Source: Sphingomonas xanthus
Lineage (GTDB): Bacteria > Pseudomonadota > Alphaproteobacteria > Sphingomonadales > Sphingomonadaceae
Length of the DNA stretch: 64,000 nt
Direction: 5' to 3'
Assembly (NCBI RefSeq): GCF_007998985.1
Contig: NZ_CP041659.1
Coordinates: forward strand, 1 to 64,000
Positions 56,036-64,000 of the stretch are shown here, piece after piece. The first letter of the stretch is position 1. Each line of letters starts with the position of its first letter. The notes under the pieces were generated by a model, which was not told the DNA's origin, did no database searches, and saw only the letters and a program-made list of their open reading frames with translations. A program made the translations under genes and the position numbers.

Positions 56036-56488
56036 CTAGCCCTTGTTTCGCACCGCGTCCAGCGCTGCCTTGCCCGACGTGCGCGCCGCCTCACCGATCC
56101 CATCAACGAGCGACTGTACGGCTGACGAGCCGGCATCCTTAGTAATGTTCAGTTCGGTCAGCTTTTCGCGGCCCGCTTCCTTGGCTGCGCTTGCTGCAAC
56201 CTTGGCGCTGTCGGCGATGCGTCGACCGGTGGATCCGAGTAGCTTCTGCTCAGCTTCGGTCTTTGGCAGGATCGCGGCAATCAGCGCGCCGAGCGCAAGG
56301 CCGCCGCCCAAGGCGAGGAGAGGGGCTTGTCCAATCCCGTCGCCAGCCTTCCGGCGGGCCTGGGCGGCCCGTTCCCGGGCGCTGTCATATGCATCGATGG
56401 CGCGTTCGCGCGCGCCCTCGATTGCTTCTCCGGCCCGATCGCGGATCGAGGCGTGTGTTTCGTTAGGGGCTTGTTCGTTGTTGTTCAT
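56036..56488 (-). CDS. hypothetical coiled, single-span membrane protein
   Basis: 150 residues: an Ala/Arg/Glu-rich helix (about 12-50: IRDRAGEAIEGARERAIDAY), one membrane segment (about 56-72, LLALGGGLALGALIAAIL) and a second amphipathic helix with KVAASAAKEAGREKL. Layout recalls YqjD/ElaB-like (DUF883) ribosome- or membrane-tethering proteins, but similarity is of type only. Its start overlaps the DUF3618 stop by 4 bases. Confidence 0.65.
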   Translation of the reverse strand: MNNNEQAPNETHASIRDRAGEAIEGARERAIDAYDSARERAAQARRKAGDGIGQAPLLALGGGLALGALIAAILPKTEAEQKLLGSTGRRIADSAKVAASAAKEAGREKLTELNITKDAGSSAVQSLVDGIGEAARTSGKAALDAVRNKG

Positions 56489-56913
56489 TGCGCTTTCTCC
56501 GGTTTGGTCGCGCTTGCGGCCTTGGCGCGCGCGCGGCGGCGCGGCGCCGGCAAGCCGCCAGCTTCAGGTTCAGACGACAACGTTGCAGGCTTGGCCTTGG
56601 GTTCCTTCTTGGTCGGCTGCTTGGATGACGTCATGGCGTCAACCAATCGGCTTGCCGCATCCTTGATCGGTTGCCGGGCCAGGAACATCGTCAGCGCGGC
56701 CATTGCGCCGCCGACCGCAACCGGACGCTTTTTTACCGCGTCGACCGCGTCTTCGGCCAAGTCCGCGCCCTTGACCTTGGCGGTTTCCCAAAGGTCACTC
56801 ATGATCCTTTGAGGGTTGAGAGCGTCGGTGAGGTCGCCGATGGTCTCGATCAGCTGGGCCTTGGCGCGGCTGACTTCAGCTTCCGCAAGCTCGACTTTAT
56901 GTTCCTTAATCAC
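56485..56913 (-). CDS. DUF3618 protein
   Basis: 142 residues from GTG 56913. ELAEAEVSRAKAQLIETIGD then LTDALNPQRIMSDLW and a membrane segment (PVAVGGAMAALTMFLARQPI) are the DUF3618 pattern; the C-terminal 45 residues are Lys/Pro/Ala-rich. The GTG lies inside the end of the holin-X gene (8-base overlap), so coupling is likely. Function unknown; always found beside holin-X-like genes in related bacteria. Confidence 0.75.
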   Translation of the reverse strand: MIKEHKVELAEAEVSRAKAQLIETIGDLTDALNPQRIMSDLWETAKVKGADLAEDAVDAVKKRPVAVGGAMAALTMFLARQPIKDAASRLVDAMTSSKQPTKKEPKAKPATLSSEPEAGGLPAPRRRARAKAASATKPEKAQ

Positions 56914-57247
56914 CGATTGCCTCGATCTTTCGCTTGGCGAGATAGGCAAGCAGCGCGGCAATCCCCAATAGCGTCACTGTGACAATTAGTCCGCCGAGCA
57001 GCGGCCCGAGCAGGGCTGCCAGTGCAAGGACGAGCGTAACGCTAAGCGCGATAAGCGCTGCCGTCGCGATAATCAGTGCGGCGATGCCTAGTGCAAGGGG
57101 AGGGCGATAGGCCTGTGCCCTTTCCGCCATCTTGGCCTTGACCAGCTCCAGCTCGGCCTGTGCGTAACCGCGGCCGTCATCGACCAGCCGCTCGAGCAGT
57201 TCGCTCAGCGGAACATCCTCCTCGGCCTTGCCCCCGTGCGATGCCAT
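56906..57247 (-). CDS. phage holin family protein (holin-X/DUF1469)
   Basis: 113 residues: an N-terminal helix (LSELLERLVDDGRGYAQAEL, ELVKAKMAERAQAYR) then two close membrane helices (about 52-75 and 80-104). This is the DUF1469/holin-X layout. Despite the name these are chromosomal envelope proteins; no phage genes are nearby. It opens 5 bases after the upstream gene on the same strand. Confidence 0.8.
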   Translation of the reverse strand: MASHGGKAEEDVPLSELLERLVDDGRGYAQAELELVKAKMAERAQAYRPPLALGIAALIIATAALIALSVTLVLALAALLGPLLGGLIVTVTLLGIAALLAYLAKRKIEAIGD

Positions 57248-57252
57248 GGCCG

Positions 57253-57738
57253 TCAGCTGGACTTTTTGTCCTGGTCGAACCCGGACTTGACCAGCCGGAC
57301 AAGCGCGAAACCGACAATCGCAGCGCCGGCGAGCGCAACGCCCGGGCTCTTGCGCACGAATTCCCGGCTGTCGTCGATCAGTTCGTCGGCATCTTTCGCG
57401 GCCAATTTGTTGGCAGCTTCCTCGATCGCGCTCGCGGCCCGGCGGGCGTAATCGCCATATTCCGCGCCCAATCGTTCATCGAGGCCGTCGGCTGTGTCCC
57501 CAACCAGCTTGGAGACATTCGCCAGCGCCTCGCTCGACCGCTCGAGTCCCTGGCTGACGAAACCCCGGGCCTTGTCTGCGGCCTGGCCGGAGAGCTTCTC
57601 GCTCCCCGAGCGAAGTTTTTCGATTGCTCGGTCTTTTGAAGTCGGTTCGCGCACGATGAGAGCCTCCTCGGTATCGGTTGCGGACGCGCCAGCGATGACG
57701 GTGTCGGTGCCTTCGGGAAGCTCATTTGGATTGGCCAT
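57253..57738 (-). CDS. hypothetical DUF883-like helical protein, first of the group
   Basis: 161 residues: polar start, a long amphipathic helix (about 35-125; EKLRSGSEKLSGQAADKARG, DYARRAASAIEEAANKLAAK) and one membrane helix near the C-terminus (VALAGAAIVGFALVRLVKSG), then Asp/Lys. AGGAGGAG lies before the ATG. The build matches membrane-anchored YqjD-like proteins. Head of the five-gene unit; the 147 bases to eno hold both promoters. Confidence 0.65.
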   Translation of the reverse strand: MANPNELPEGTDTVIAGASATDTEEALIVREPTSKDRAIEKLRSGSEKLSGQAADKARGFVSQGLERSSEALANVSKLVGDTADGLDERLGAEYGDYARRAASAIEEAANKLAAKDADELIDDSREFVRKSPGVALAGAAIVGFALVRLVKSGFDQDKKSS

Positions 57739-57840
57739 GCTTTATCTCCTCCTTTTCGGATTCAACCCGGGACCCCCGCCCATCGTTCCGGCGACGGATT
57801 TGCTGCCGACAAGTTGCACCCTTTGCCGCGCGCCGTATAG

Positions 57841-59175
<1,335 letters not shown>

Positions 59176-59199
59176 ACCCCAAAAAAATTCTGTGAATCA

Positions 59200-59216
59200 A
59201 AGGCATGAAATGCCTT
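59200..59216 (+). promoter_or_regulatory. small hairpin between eno and the FtsB-like gene
   Basis: AAGGCAT-GAA-ATGCCTT, perfect 7-bp stem, no T-run. An alternative fold pairs CATGAA (59204-59209) with TTCATG farther on (about 59219-59224), flanked by GAATCA/TGATTC, so two exclusive structures are possible just before the next start. May be a weak terminator or an mRNA control element. Confidence 0.35.
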
Positions 59217-59250
59217 GCCTTCATGGCGTCTTTCTGATTCTGTGAAGGAG

Positions 59251-59565
59251 ATGACGGGGAAGCCGAACAGCGTTGGATTGATCCGCCGGGCCGCTTGGCC
59301 TGCGCTGGCGCTGATCGTCGTCGGCAGCTTCGCCGGTCATGCCGTCGCCGGACCGAATGGTCTCTTCGCCTGGCGCGGCTATTCCCAACAGCTTGAAATG
59401 CGAAAGGCCGAGCTTGCGCAGCTGGAGGCCGAGCGTGACCGGTTACGTCACCGCTCGACACTGCTTGACCCGCGCAAGGCCGATCCCGACCTCGCCGATG
59501 AGATGGTCCGCAAGGATTTGGGCCTCGTTCGCGCCGATGAAGTCGTCGTTCCTCTCGAAGACTGA
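59251..59565 (+). CDS. septum formation initiator family protein (FtsB/DivIC-like)
   Basis: 104 residues from ATG 59251; GAAGGAG abuts this ATG, which is too close, so GTG 59242 or TTG 59215 stay possible. One membrane helix (about 14-33, WPALALIVVGSFAGHAVAG), then YSQQLEMRKAELAQLEAERD, a periplasmic coiled coil, and DPDLADEMVRKDLGLVRADE, the end motif of FtsB-like proteins. FtsB joins FtsL and FtsQ in the divisome. Between eno and pdhA, the common alphaproteobacterial place. Confidence 0.85.
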   Translation: MTGKPNSVGLIRRAAWPALALIVVGSFAGHAVAGPNGLFAWRGYSQQLEMRKAELAQLEAERDRLRHRSTLLDPRKADPDLADEMVRKDLGLVRADEVVVPLED

Positions 59566-59645
59566 GGCGAACCGACGCTACGGCATTGCCCTTTCGGGCC
59601 TGTGGCTCCTATAGCGCGCGCAAACGAACGACAGTGGAGAGGTCC

Positions 59646-60701
59646 GTGGCGAAAACCGCCCGCAAGAGTGCTGCCCCCGCCGCAGCGCCCGGCAAACCTA
59701 ATCGGGAGCGTCCCGGCGAGCCGGAGCGCTACAAGGCGTCGAAGGACGAGCTGCTCGATTTTTACAAGCAGATGCTCCTCATCCGCCGCTTCGAGGAGCG
59801 GGCGGGCCAGCTTTACGGACTCGGGCTGATCGGTGGCTTCTGCCACCTCTACATCGGCCAGGAAGCGGTAGCAGTCGGACTTCAAAGCGCGATGAAGGTC
59901 GGGCGCGACAGCGTCATCACCGGCTATCGCGACCATGGCCACATGCTGGCTTATGGCATCGACCCCAACGTCATCATGGCCGAGCTGACCGGCCGCGCCG
60001 CCGGCATTTCCAAGGGCAAGGGCGGTTCGATGCACATGTTCAGCGTCGAGCATGGCTTTTACGGCGGCCATGGCATCGTCGGTGCGCAGGTCGCCTTGGG
60101 CACGGGCCTTGCCTTCAAGCATCAATATTCGGGCGATGGCGGCACCTGCCTTGCCTATTTCGGTGACGGCGCTGCCAACCAGGGCCAGGTCTACGAGAGC
60201 TTCAACATGGCGAAGCTGTGGGACCTCCCGGTCATCTACGCCATCGAGAACAACAAGTATGCGATGGGCACCGCGGTCGAGAGGTCGGCTTCGGAGCCTG
60301 ACTTCTACAAGCGTGGCGAGAGCTTCCGTATCCCCGGCATCCAGGTCGATGGCATGGATGTGTTGGCTGTCCGCGGCGCGGCCGAGGAAGCGATGAAATG
60401 GACCCAGGCAGGGAAGGGGCCGATCATTCTCGAACTCCTTACCTATCGGTATCGCGGACATTCGATGTCGGACCCGGCCAAGTATCGCACGAAAGAAGAA
60501 GTCCAGGATTATCGCGAGCATCGCGACCCGATCGACCTTGCCGCCGCCGAATTAGGAAAGCTTGGCGTCAAAGAGGACGAGCTCAAGGCGATCGACAAGG
60601 AAATCAAGGATATCGTCGTCGCTTCTGCGAAGTTTGCTGAAGAAGCGCCGGAGCCGGATCCGGCCGAACTGTACACCGATGTTCTGGTGGAGAGCTATTG
60701 A
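59646..60701 (+). CDS. pdhA: pyruvate dehydrogenase E1 component, alpha subunit
   Basis: 351 residues from GTG 59646, with GGAG 6 bases upstream; no ATG is closer. Ala/Lys/Pro-rich first 35 residues, then the E1-alpha fold: [43 protein letters not shown], and the thiamine-diphosphate motif [20 protein letters not shown] with [25 protein letters not shown] carries the phospho-site-type loop. Decarboxylates pyruvate with PdhB. The stop shares a base with pdhB (TGATG). Confidence 0.95.
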   Translation: MAKTARKSAAPAAAPGKPNRERPGEPERYKASKDELLDFYKQMLLIRRFEERAGQLYGLGLIGGFCHLYIGQEAVAVGLQSAMKVGRDSVITGYRDHGHMLAYGIDPNVIMAELTGRAAGISKGKGGSMHMFSVEHGFYGGHGIVGAQVALGTGLAFKHQYSGDGGTCLAYFGDGAANQGQVYESFNMAKLWDLPVIYAIENNKYAMGTAVERSASEPDFYKRGESFRIPGIQVDGMDVLAVRGAAEEAMKWTQAGKGPIILELLTYRYRGHSMSDPAKYRTKEEVQDYREHRDPIDLAAAELGKLGVKEDELKAIDKEIKDIVVASAKFAEEAPEPDPAELYTDVLVESY

Positions 60702-62059
60702 TGTCCGTCGAACTGAAGATGCCCGCCCTCTCCCCGACGATGGAGGAAGGCACGCTGGCCAAATGGCTGGTGAAGGAAGGCGATGAAGTGTCGTCGGGCG
60801 ACATCCTGGCCGAGATCGAAACCGACAAGGCGACGATGGAGTTCGAGGCAGTCGACGAAGGGACCATCTCCAAGATCCTGGTCGCAGAAGGCACCGACGG
60901 CGTGAAGGTTGGAACGGTCATCGCCCTCATGGGCGGCGATGGCGCCGCCTCGGTCGATCCGGAGCCCAATGCGGAGCCGGCGGCTCCGCAGCCCGCGCCC
61001 AGGACCGATGATCCGGCGCCAAAGCCGGTCGTCAAGGCGCCAACCATGGCCGCAACCGACGTCCCCGAGGGAACCGAGATGAAGCCGACCACGGTTCGCG
61101 AAGCGCTGCGCGACGCGATGGCCGAAGAAATGCGCCGGGACGAGCGGGTGTTCGTGATGGGCGAAGAGGTCGCGCAGTACCAGGGCGCTTACAAGGTAAC
61201 CCAGGGCTTGCTCGACGAGTTCGGACCCAAGCGTGTCGTAGATACGCCAATCACCGAATATGGCTTTGCTGGTCTCGGGTCAGGCGCAGCCATGGGCGGA
61301 CTGAAGCCCGTGATCGAATTCATGACCTTCAACTTCGCGATGCAGGCGATCGACCACATCATCAATTCGGCGGCCAAGACCAATTATATGTCGGGCGGCC
61401 AGATGCGTTGCCCGATCGTGTTCCGTGGCCCTAACGGCGCGGCCAGCCGGGTTGGCGCCCAGCACAGCCAGAATTACGGTCCCTGGTACGCATCCGTCCC
61501 GGGGCTGGTGGTAATTGCTCCGTATGACAGTGCTGACGCCAAGGGCCTGCTGAAAGCCGCGATTCGAAGCGAAGACCCAGTGGTCTTCCTCGAAAACGAA
61601 TTGCTCTACGGCCAGAGCTTCGGCGTTCCGATGGTCGAGGACTATGTCTTGCCGATCGGCAAGGCGCGCATCATGCGGGAGGGAAGTGACGTCACGCTGG
61701 TCAGCTATTCGATCGGTGTTGGCGTCGCGCTGGACGCTGCCGACCAGCTGGCAGGTGAGGGGATCGAGGCCGAGGTTATCGATCTTCGCACCTTGCGACC
61801 GCTCGACAAGGAGGCGGTGTTGACGTCGCTCGCCAAGACAAATCGGCTCGTAGTGGTCGAGGAAGGCTGGCCGACCTGCTCGATCGCGAGCGAGATCATG
61901 GCGATCTGCATGGAAGAAGGCTTTGACGATCTCGATGCGCCGGTGCTTCGGGTGACCGACGTCGACGTGCCGCTGCCTTATGCGGCGAACCTTGAAAAGA
62001 TGGCGATCATTCGCGCCGATGACGTCGTGAAGGCGGCCAAGGCGGTCTGCTATCGATAA
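60701..62059 (+). CDS. pdhB: pyruvate dehydrogenase E1 beta subunit with N-terminal lipoyl domain
   Basis: 452 residues. Lipoyl domain (about 1-80) with the attachment lysine in [10 protein letters not shown], a Pro/Ala-rich linker (about 88-115), then E1-beta: [91 protein letters not shown]. The lipoyl fusion to E1-beta is a known trait of alphaproteobacterial PDH. The E2 gene (pdhC) is not in the window. Confidence 0.95.
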   Translation: MSVELKMPALSPTMEEGTLAKWLVKEGDEVSSGDILAEIETDKATMEFEAVDEGTISKILVAEGTDGVKVGTVIALMGGDGAASVDPEPNAEPAAPQPAPRTDDPAPKPVVKAPTMAATDVPEGTEMKPTTVREALRDAMAEEMRRDERVFVMGEEVAQYQGAYKVTQGLLDEFGPKRVVDTPITEYGFAGLGSGAAMGGLKPVIEFMTFNFAMQAIDHIINSAAKTNYMSGGQMRCPIVFRGPNGAASRVGAQHSQNYGPWYASVPGLVVIAPYDSADAKGLLKAAIRSEDPVVFLENELLYGQSFGVPMVEDYVLPIGKARIMREGSDVTLVSYSIGVGVALDAADQLAGEGIEAEVIDLRTLRPLDKEAVLTSLAKTNRLVVVEEGWPTCSIASEIMAICMEEGFDDLDAPVLRVTDVDVPLPYAANLEKMAIIRADDVVKAAKAVCYR

Positions 62060-62072
62060 GCCGGGCGCGCCG

Positions 62073-62690
62073 ATGCGCGACCGTGACCTGGTTCGCCTGC
62101 ATTGGCCGGTCGAGCTTCGGCCCGCTTTCGATGCGCTGTTCGATATCGATGATGCGCTTCGTAGCGTCGTGACTTCGTCGACCCAGCCCGCCCTCGGGGC
62201 GATCAGGTTGGCCTGGTGGCGTGAAGCCCTTGAACAGCTCGACCATCGTGGTCCGCCGCCGGAACCCCGGTTGCAATCAGTGGCGGCGGTGCTCTTGCCG
62301 CGCGGTATTCGTGGCGAAGAGTTGGGCATGCTTGAAGACAGCTGGCTCGCCATGCTTGATGAGGAGCTTGATCCGGACCGGATAGGTGAGGGTGGGGCGA
62401 TGCTATTCGCTCTGGCAGCAAGACTGTTGGAAGTTGATGACCCGAAGCTGGCTTGGGCAGGGCGGCTATATGGAGTGGCGAGGGCGAGGCGCCTGTCACT
62501 GGCATTGAACCGCGCAGATGCAGTTGATGTGTTGAGAGGCCATCGTTTTCCGCGACGAATTCGACCGTTGACGTCATTGGCGCGCCTCGCTGCGCGCGAC
62601 CTGAGATATGGCCATGGAACGGAACCCGAAGCGACTCCGGGTCGAGCTGGGGCAATCCTGCTGCACCGGCTGTCTGGAAGGGTTGCTTAA
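62073..62690 (+). CDS. short squalene/phytoene synthase-like protein
   Basis: 205 residues, well below the 280-350 of full enzymes. LGAIRLAWWREALEQLD matches the IRxxWWREAL signature of the family, and the start (RDLVRLHWPVELRPAFDALF) fits the N-terminal helices. The second aspartate-rich motif (DxxxD) that binds the substrate diphosphate is not visible, so catalysis is doubtful; it resembles the NDUFAF6-like non-catalytic branch linked to complex I assembly. 13 bases after pdhB, perhaps in its transcript. Confidence 0.65.
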   Translation: MRDRDLVRLHWPVELRPAFDALFDIDDALRSVVTSSTQPALGAIRLAWWREALEQLDHRGPPPEPRLQSVAAVLLPRGIRGEELGMLEDSWLAMLDEELDPDRIGEGGAMLFALAARLLEVDDPKLAWAGRLYGVARARRLSLALNRADAVDVLRGHRFPRRIRPLTSLARLAARDLRYGHGTEPEATPGRAGAILLHRLSGRVA

Positions 62691-62768
62691 ACGGGCACCT
62701 TGTTTTGAGCGCCTTCTCACTCTCGCCGCTAGCCGAATGGAGCGCCGACGTGAGTTGCTTTGTATGGG

Positions 62769-63470
62769 CTAAACTGAACGGTATCCCGATTTCTCGTAGA
62801 TCTCGCTGATGCGCTCACCGTCCCAGCGATAGGTCAGATGCCTCTCCTGGATGCAGTCTGCCAGGCAGCGCGGACGGAATACGCCTACGCAGGTGCCGCC
62901 GGGCGCGCGGACGCTGTCGTAAATGACACCATTCGAACCTTCGTTGCGGAGCCGGGCTCCCAGTTTCTGGCCGGCAGAATAATCAGCCGGATCCAGAATC
63001 TCCGGGTAGGTGCCTTGGCAGCTCCGAAGATTATGAAGGTCGCAGGTAACCGTCGCAACATAGACGCGCTGGTCGATCTCAATCGGTGCCTCGTCCGTGG
63101 CCGCAAGGAACACTTCGCGATGGTACTTTGTCTCGGCAATTGCGGTGTCGAGTTCCGTGGCGGCGTAATAGACGCCGTAAGTCCCGTCGGTGAAGCGCGA
63201 CCCGCTCGGGTTGAGGTGAGTGAAGGCCGCCATAACCGGGGTCGTGCTCGGGCCCGCCACCCGGTCTTCAGGCGCAACTAGCTGAAGCTGACCGATCTGC
63301 TCGCGGACGCGGTCATTGGTAAGGCCTTCAACTTCGTAGAGTGCGTCGAGGTCTTCGACGCTTGCGATGTCGTCGAAGATCGAACGGGGCGGGAAGATGG
63401 TGGGAATGATGCGATAGACGCGCCATCCCGTCACCGCCACCGGTGGCTCGTAGCACTCCAGGCTGACCAT
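62769..63470 (-). CDS. RES-domain toxin (NAD+-degrading), of a type II toxin-antitoxin pair
   Basis: 233 residues. RES-family features: GWRVYRIIPTIFPP (Arg), SRFTDGTYGVYYAATELDTA (Arg, Tyr), AIAETKYHRE (Glu) and GSNGVIYDSVRAPGGTC (Ser in the S-x-G-V-x-Y element) with GVFRP at the end. Known RES toxins break down NAD+ and are held inactive by their Xre-type partner. Its ATG directly follows the antitoxin stop codon (TAG then ATG), so the two are co-translated. Longer than the 150-residue core RES domain by an N-terminal helical part. Confidence 0.88.
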   Translation of the reverse strand: MVSLECYEPPVAVTGWRVYRIIPTIFPPRSIFDDIASVEDLDALYEVEGLTNDRVREQIGQLQLVAPEDRVAGPSTTPVMAAFTHLNPSGSRFTDGTYGVYYAATELDTAIAETKYHREVFLAATDEAPIEIDQRVYVATVTCDLHNLRSCQGTYPEILDPADYSAGQKLGARLRNEGSNGVIYDSVRAPGGTCVGVFRPRCLADCIQERHLTYRWDGERISEIYEKSGYRSV

Positions 63471-63866
63471 CTAGCCGCGCTGAGCGTCGAGATACTGGCG
63501 AACAACATAGAGGTCGCTCACGTTGCCGGACGTCATGCGGTCGAGCGCCGACTGGCCGTTGAACAGCGGCGCCTTGTTGGGCTTGCGCATCCAGCCGTTC
63601 GCCCGCGCCGGGATCGGGAGCAGGATATTGATCGCCTTGAAGATGCCGAAAACGTAGGAGATGCGCTCCAGCGTATCGCGGCTGATCTTAGAGACATTAC
63701 CAGCCTTCCAGCTTTGAAGCGTGGAACGGCTTTTCAGGCCCAGGATCGCCATCTGCTCAACTTCCGAAAGCTCCCACTGCTTGGCGATGTTGAAGAATCC
63801 GCGCAGCGCCGGCCCGCCAAGGTGGTTAGTCGAACTCGCCCGATCGAGGTGAAGTGCTTCGGCCAT
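63471..63866 (-). CDS. Xre/MbcA/ParS-family antitoxin of the RES toxin
   Basis: 131 residues from ATG 63866 (GGAG 9 bases upstream). N-terminal Xre-like helix-turn-helix (about 25-75: SEVEQMAILGLKSRSTLQSW, ISRDTLERISYVFGIFKAIN) and a C-terminal toxin-binding domain with NKAPLFNGQSALDRMTSGNV (the MbcA/ParS DUF2384 core) and LYVVRQYLDAQRG. Binds the RES toxin and, by family precedent, its own promoter; a matching palindrome lies 47 bases upstream. Confidence 0.88.
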   Translation of the reverse strand: MAEALHLDRASSTNHLGGPALRGFFNIAKQWELSEVEQMAILGLKSRSTLQSWKAGNVSKISRDTLERISYVFGIFKAINILLPIPARANGWMRKPNKAPLFNGQSALDRMTSGNVSDLYVVRQYLDAQRG

Positions 63867-63889
63867 TGGCAATCTCCGAGTATTTACGG

Positions 63890-63918
63890 AATATAGGCAA
63901 AACACCCTCTCATGTCTA
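63890..63918 (-). promoter_or_regulatory. promoter of the RES-Xre operon
   Basis: Read on the minus strand: -35 TAGACA (63918-63913), 17-base spacer, -10 TATATT (63895-63890), 24 bases before the ATG. One mismatch in each box from the sigma-70 consensus; spacing is ideal. Confidence 0.6.
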
Positions 63919-63929
63919 GATTATAGACA
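63913..63929. promoter_or_regulatory. palindromic operator overlapping the -35 box of the RES-Xre operon
   Basis: TGTCTA-GATTA-TAGACA, perfect 6-base arms. One arm is the -35 element itself, so a bound Xre dimer would block polymerase. The remaining 71 bases to the window end show nothing recognised. Confidence 0.6.
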
Positions 63930-64000
63930 AACGGACTAAAACGCGTGGCTGCTTGCTCTGCCGCGGAAGGGAGCCCTGAGAACCAGCTTGGCTGCATGAC

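Noticed and set aside
56906..57247. Prophage remnant (holin)
   Set aside because: The holin-X/DUF1469 family is chromosomal in these bacteria, and no endolysin, capsid or integrase gene is near.

Overview
The window reads as a piece of a GC-rich alphaproteobacterial chromosome, most likely a sphingomonad (order Sphingomonadales). This is an inference from gene content: a pyruvate dehydrogenase E1-beta with a fused N-terminal lipoyl domain, an HWE-family hybrid kinase, DUF4170 and DUF3618 proteins, a DOMON-like/NamZ pair, and the rpoD-dnaG-yqeY and carA-carB blocks. No tRNA, rRNA, CRISPR array, insertion sequence or intact prophage was recognised.

Bases 1-28,300 are dominated by surface and biofilm functions. 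They hold the C-terminal part of a large RTX-type adhesin with two identical 336-bp repeats; a PAP2 lipid phosphatase beside a decayed glycosyltransferase; a NamZ-type muramidase coupled to an HExxH protein; a processive GT2 glycosyltransferase overlapping an outer-membrane barrel gene; two divergent winged-helix regulators with palindromes between them; a single-domain PilZ protein; a TpsB two-partner-secretion transporter; a FecR-domain protein next to a CHASE2-EAL phosphodiesterase; a tandem PilZ protein; a LuxR-type regulator; a seven-gene operon that looks like a Fap functional-amyloid system (19,075-24,622); and a long autotransporter on the other strand. Three PilZ domains and one EAL enzyme suggest that cyclic-di-GMP links much of this.

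Bases 28,600-32,560 (minus strand) form a reduced-sulfur module: a persulfide dioxygenase-like MBL enzyme, a SulP transporter, a DUF442 phosphatase/sulfurtransferase-like protein and two YeeE/YedE-type half transporters. Bases 32,700-38,700 carry a CoxE-like VWA protein and a MoxR ATPase, a soluble chemoreceptor, a cystathionine beta-lyase, a protein of unknown function and a PspC protein with a clear terminator. Then come MsrB and a signalling group (39,500-45,360): an HWE hybrid kinase, dodecin, a KaiC-like double ATPase and a second hybrid kinase that overlaps the KaiC gene.

Bases 45,366-62,700 are largely housekeeping: rpoD, dnaG and yqeY on the minus strand; carA, a small lipoprotein gene, carB, greA and a rhomboid protease on the plus strand in tight succession; a minus-strand group of small membrane-associated proteins (DUF4170, DUF3618, holin-X-like and two coiled proteins); then eno, an FtsB-like gene, pdhA, pdhB and a short squalene/phytoene-synthase-like gene. 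The window ends with a RES-Xre toxin-antitoxin pair whose promoter carries a palindromic operator over the -35 element.
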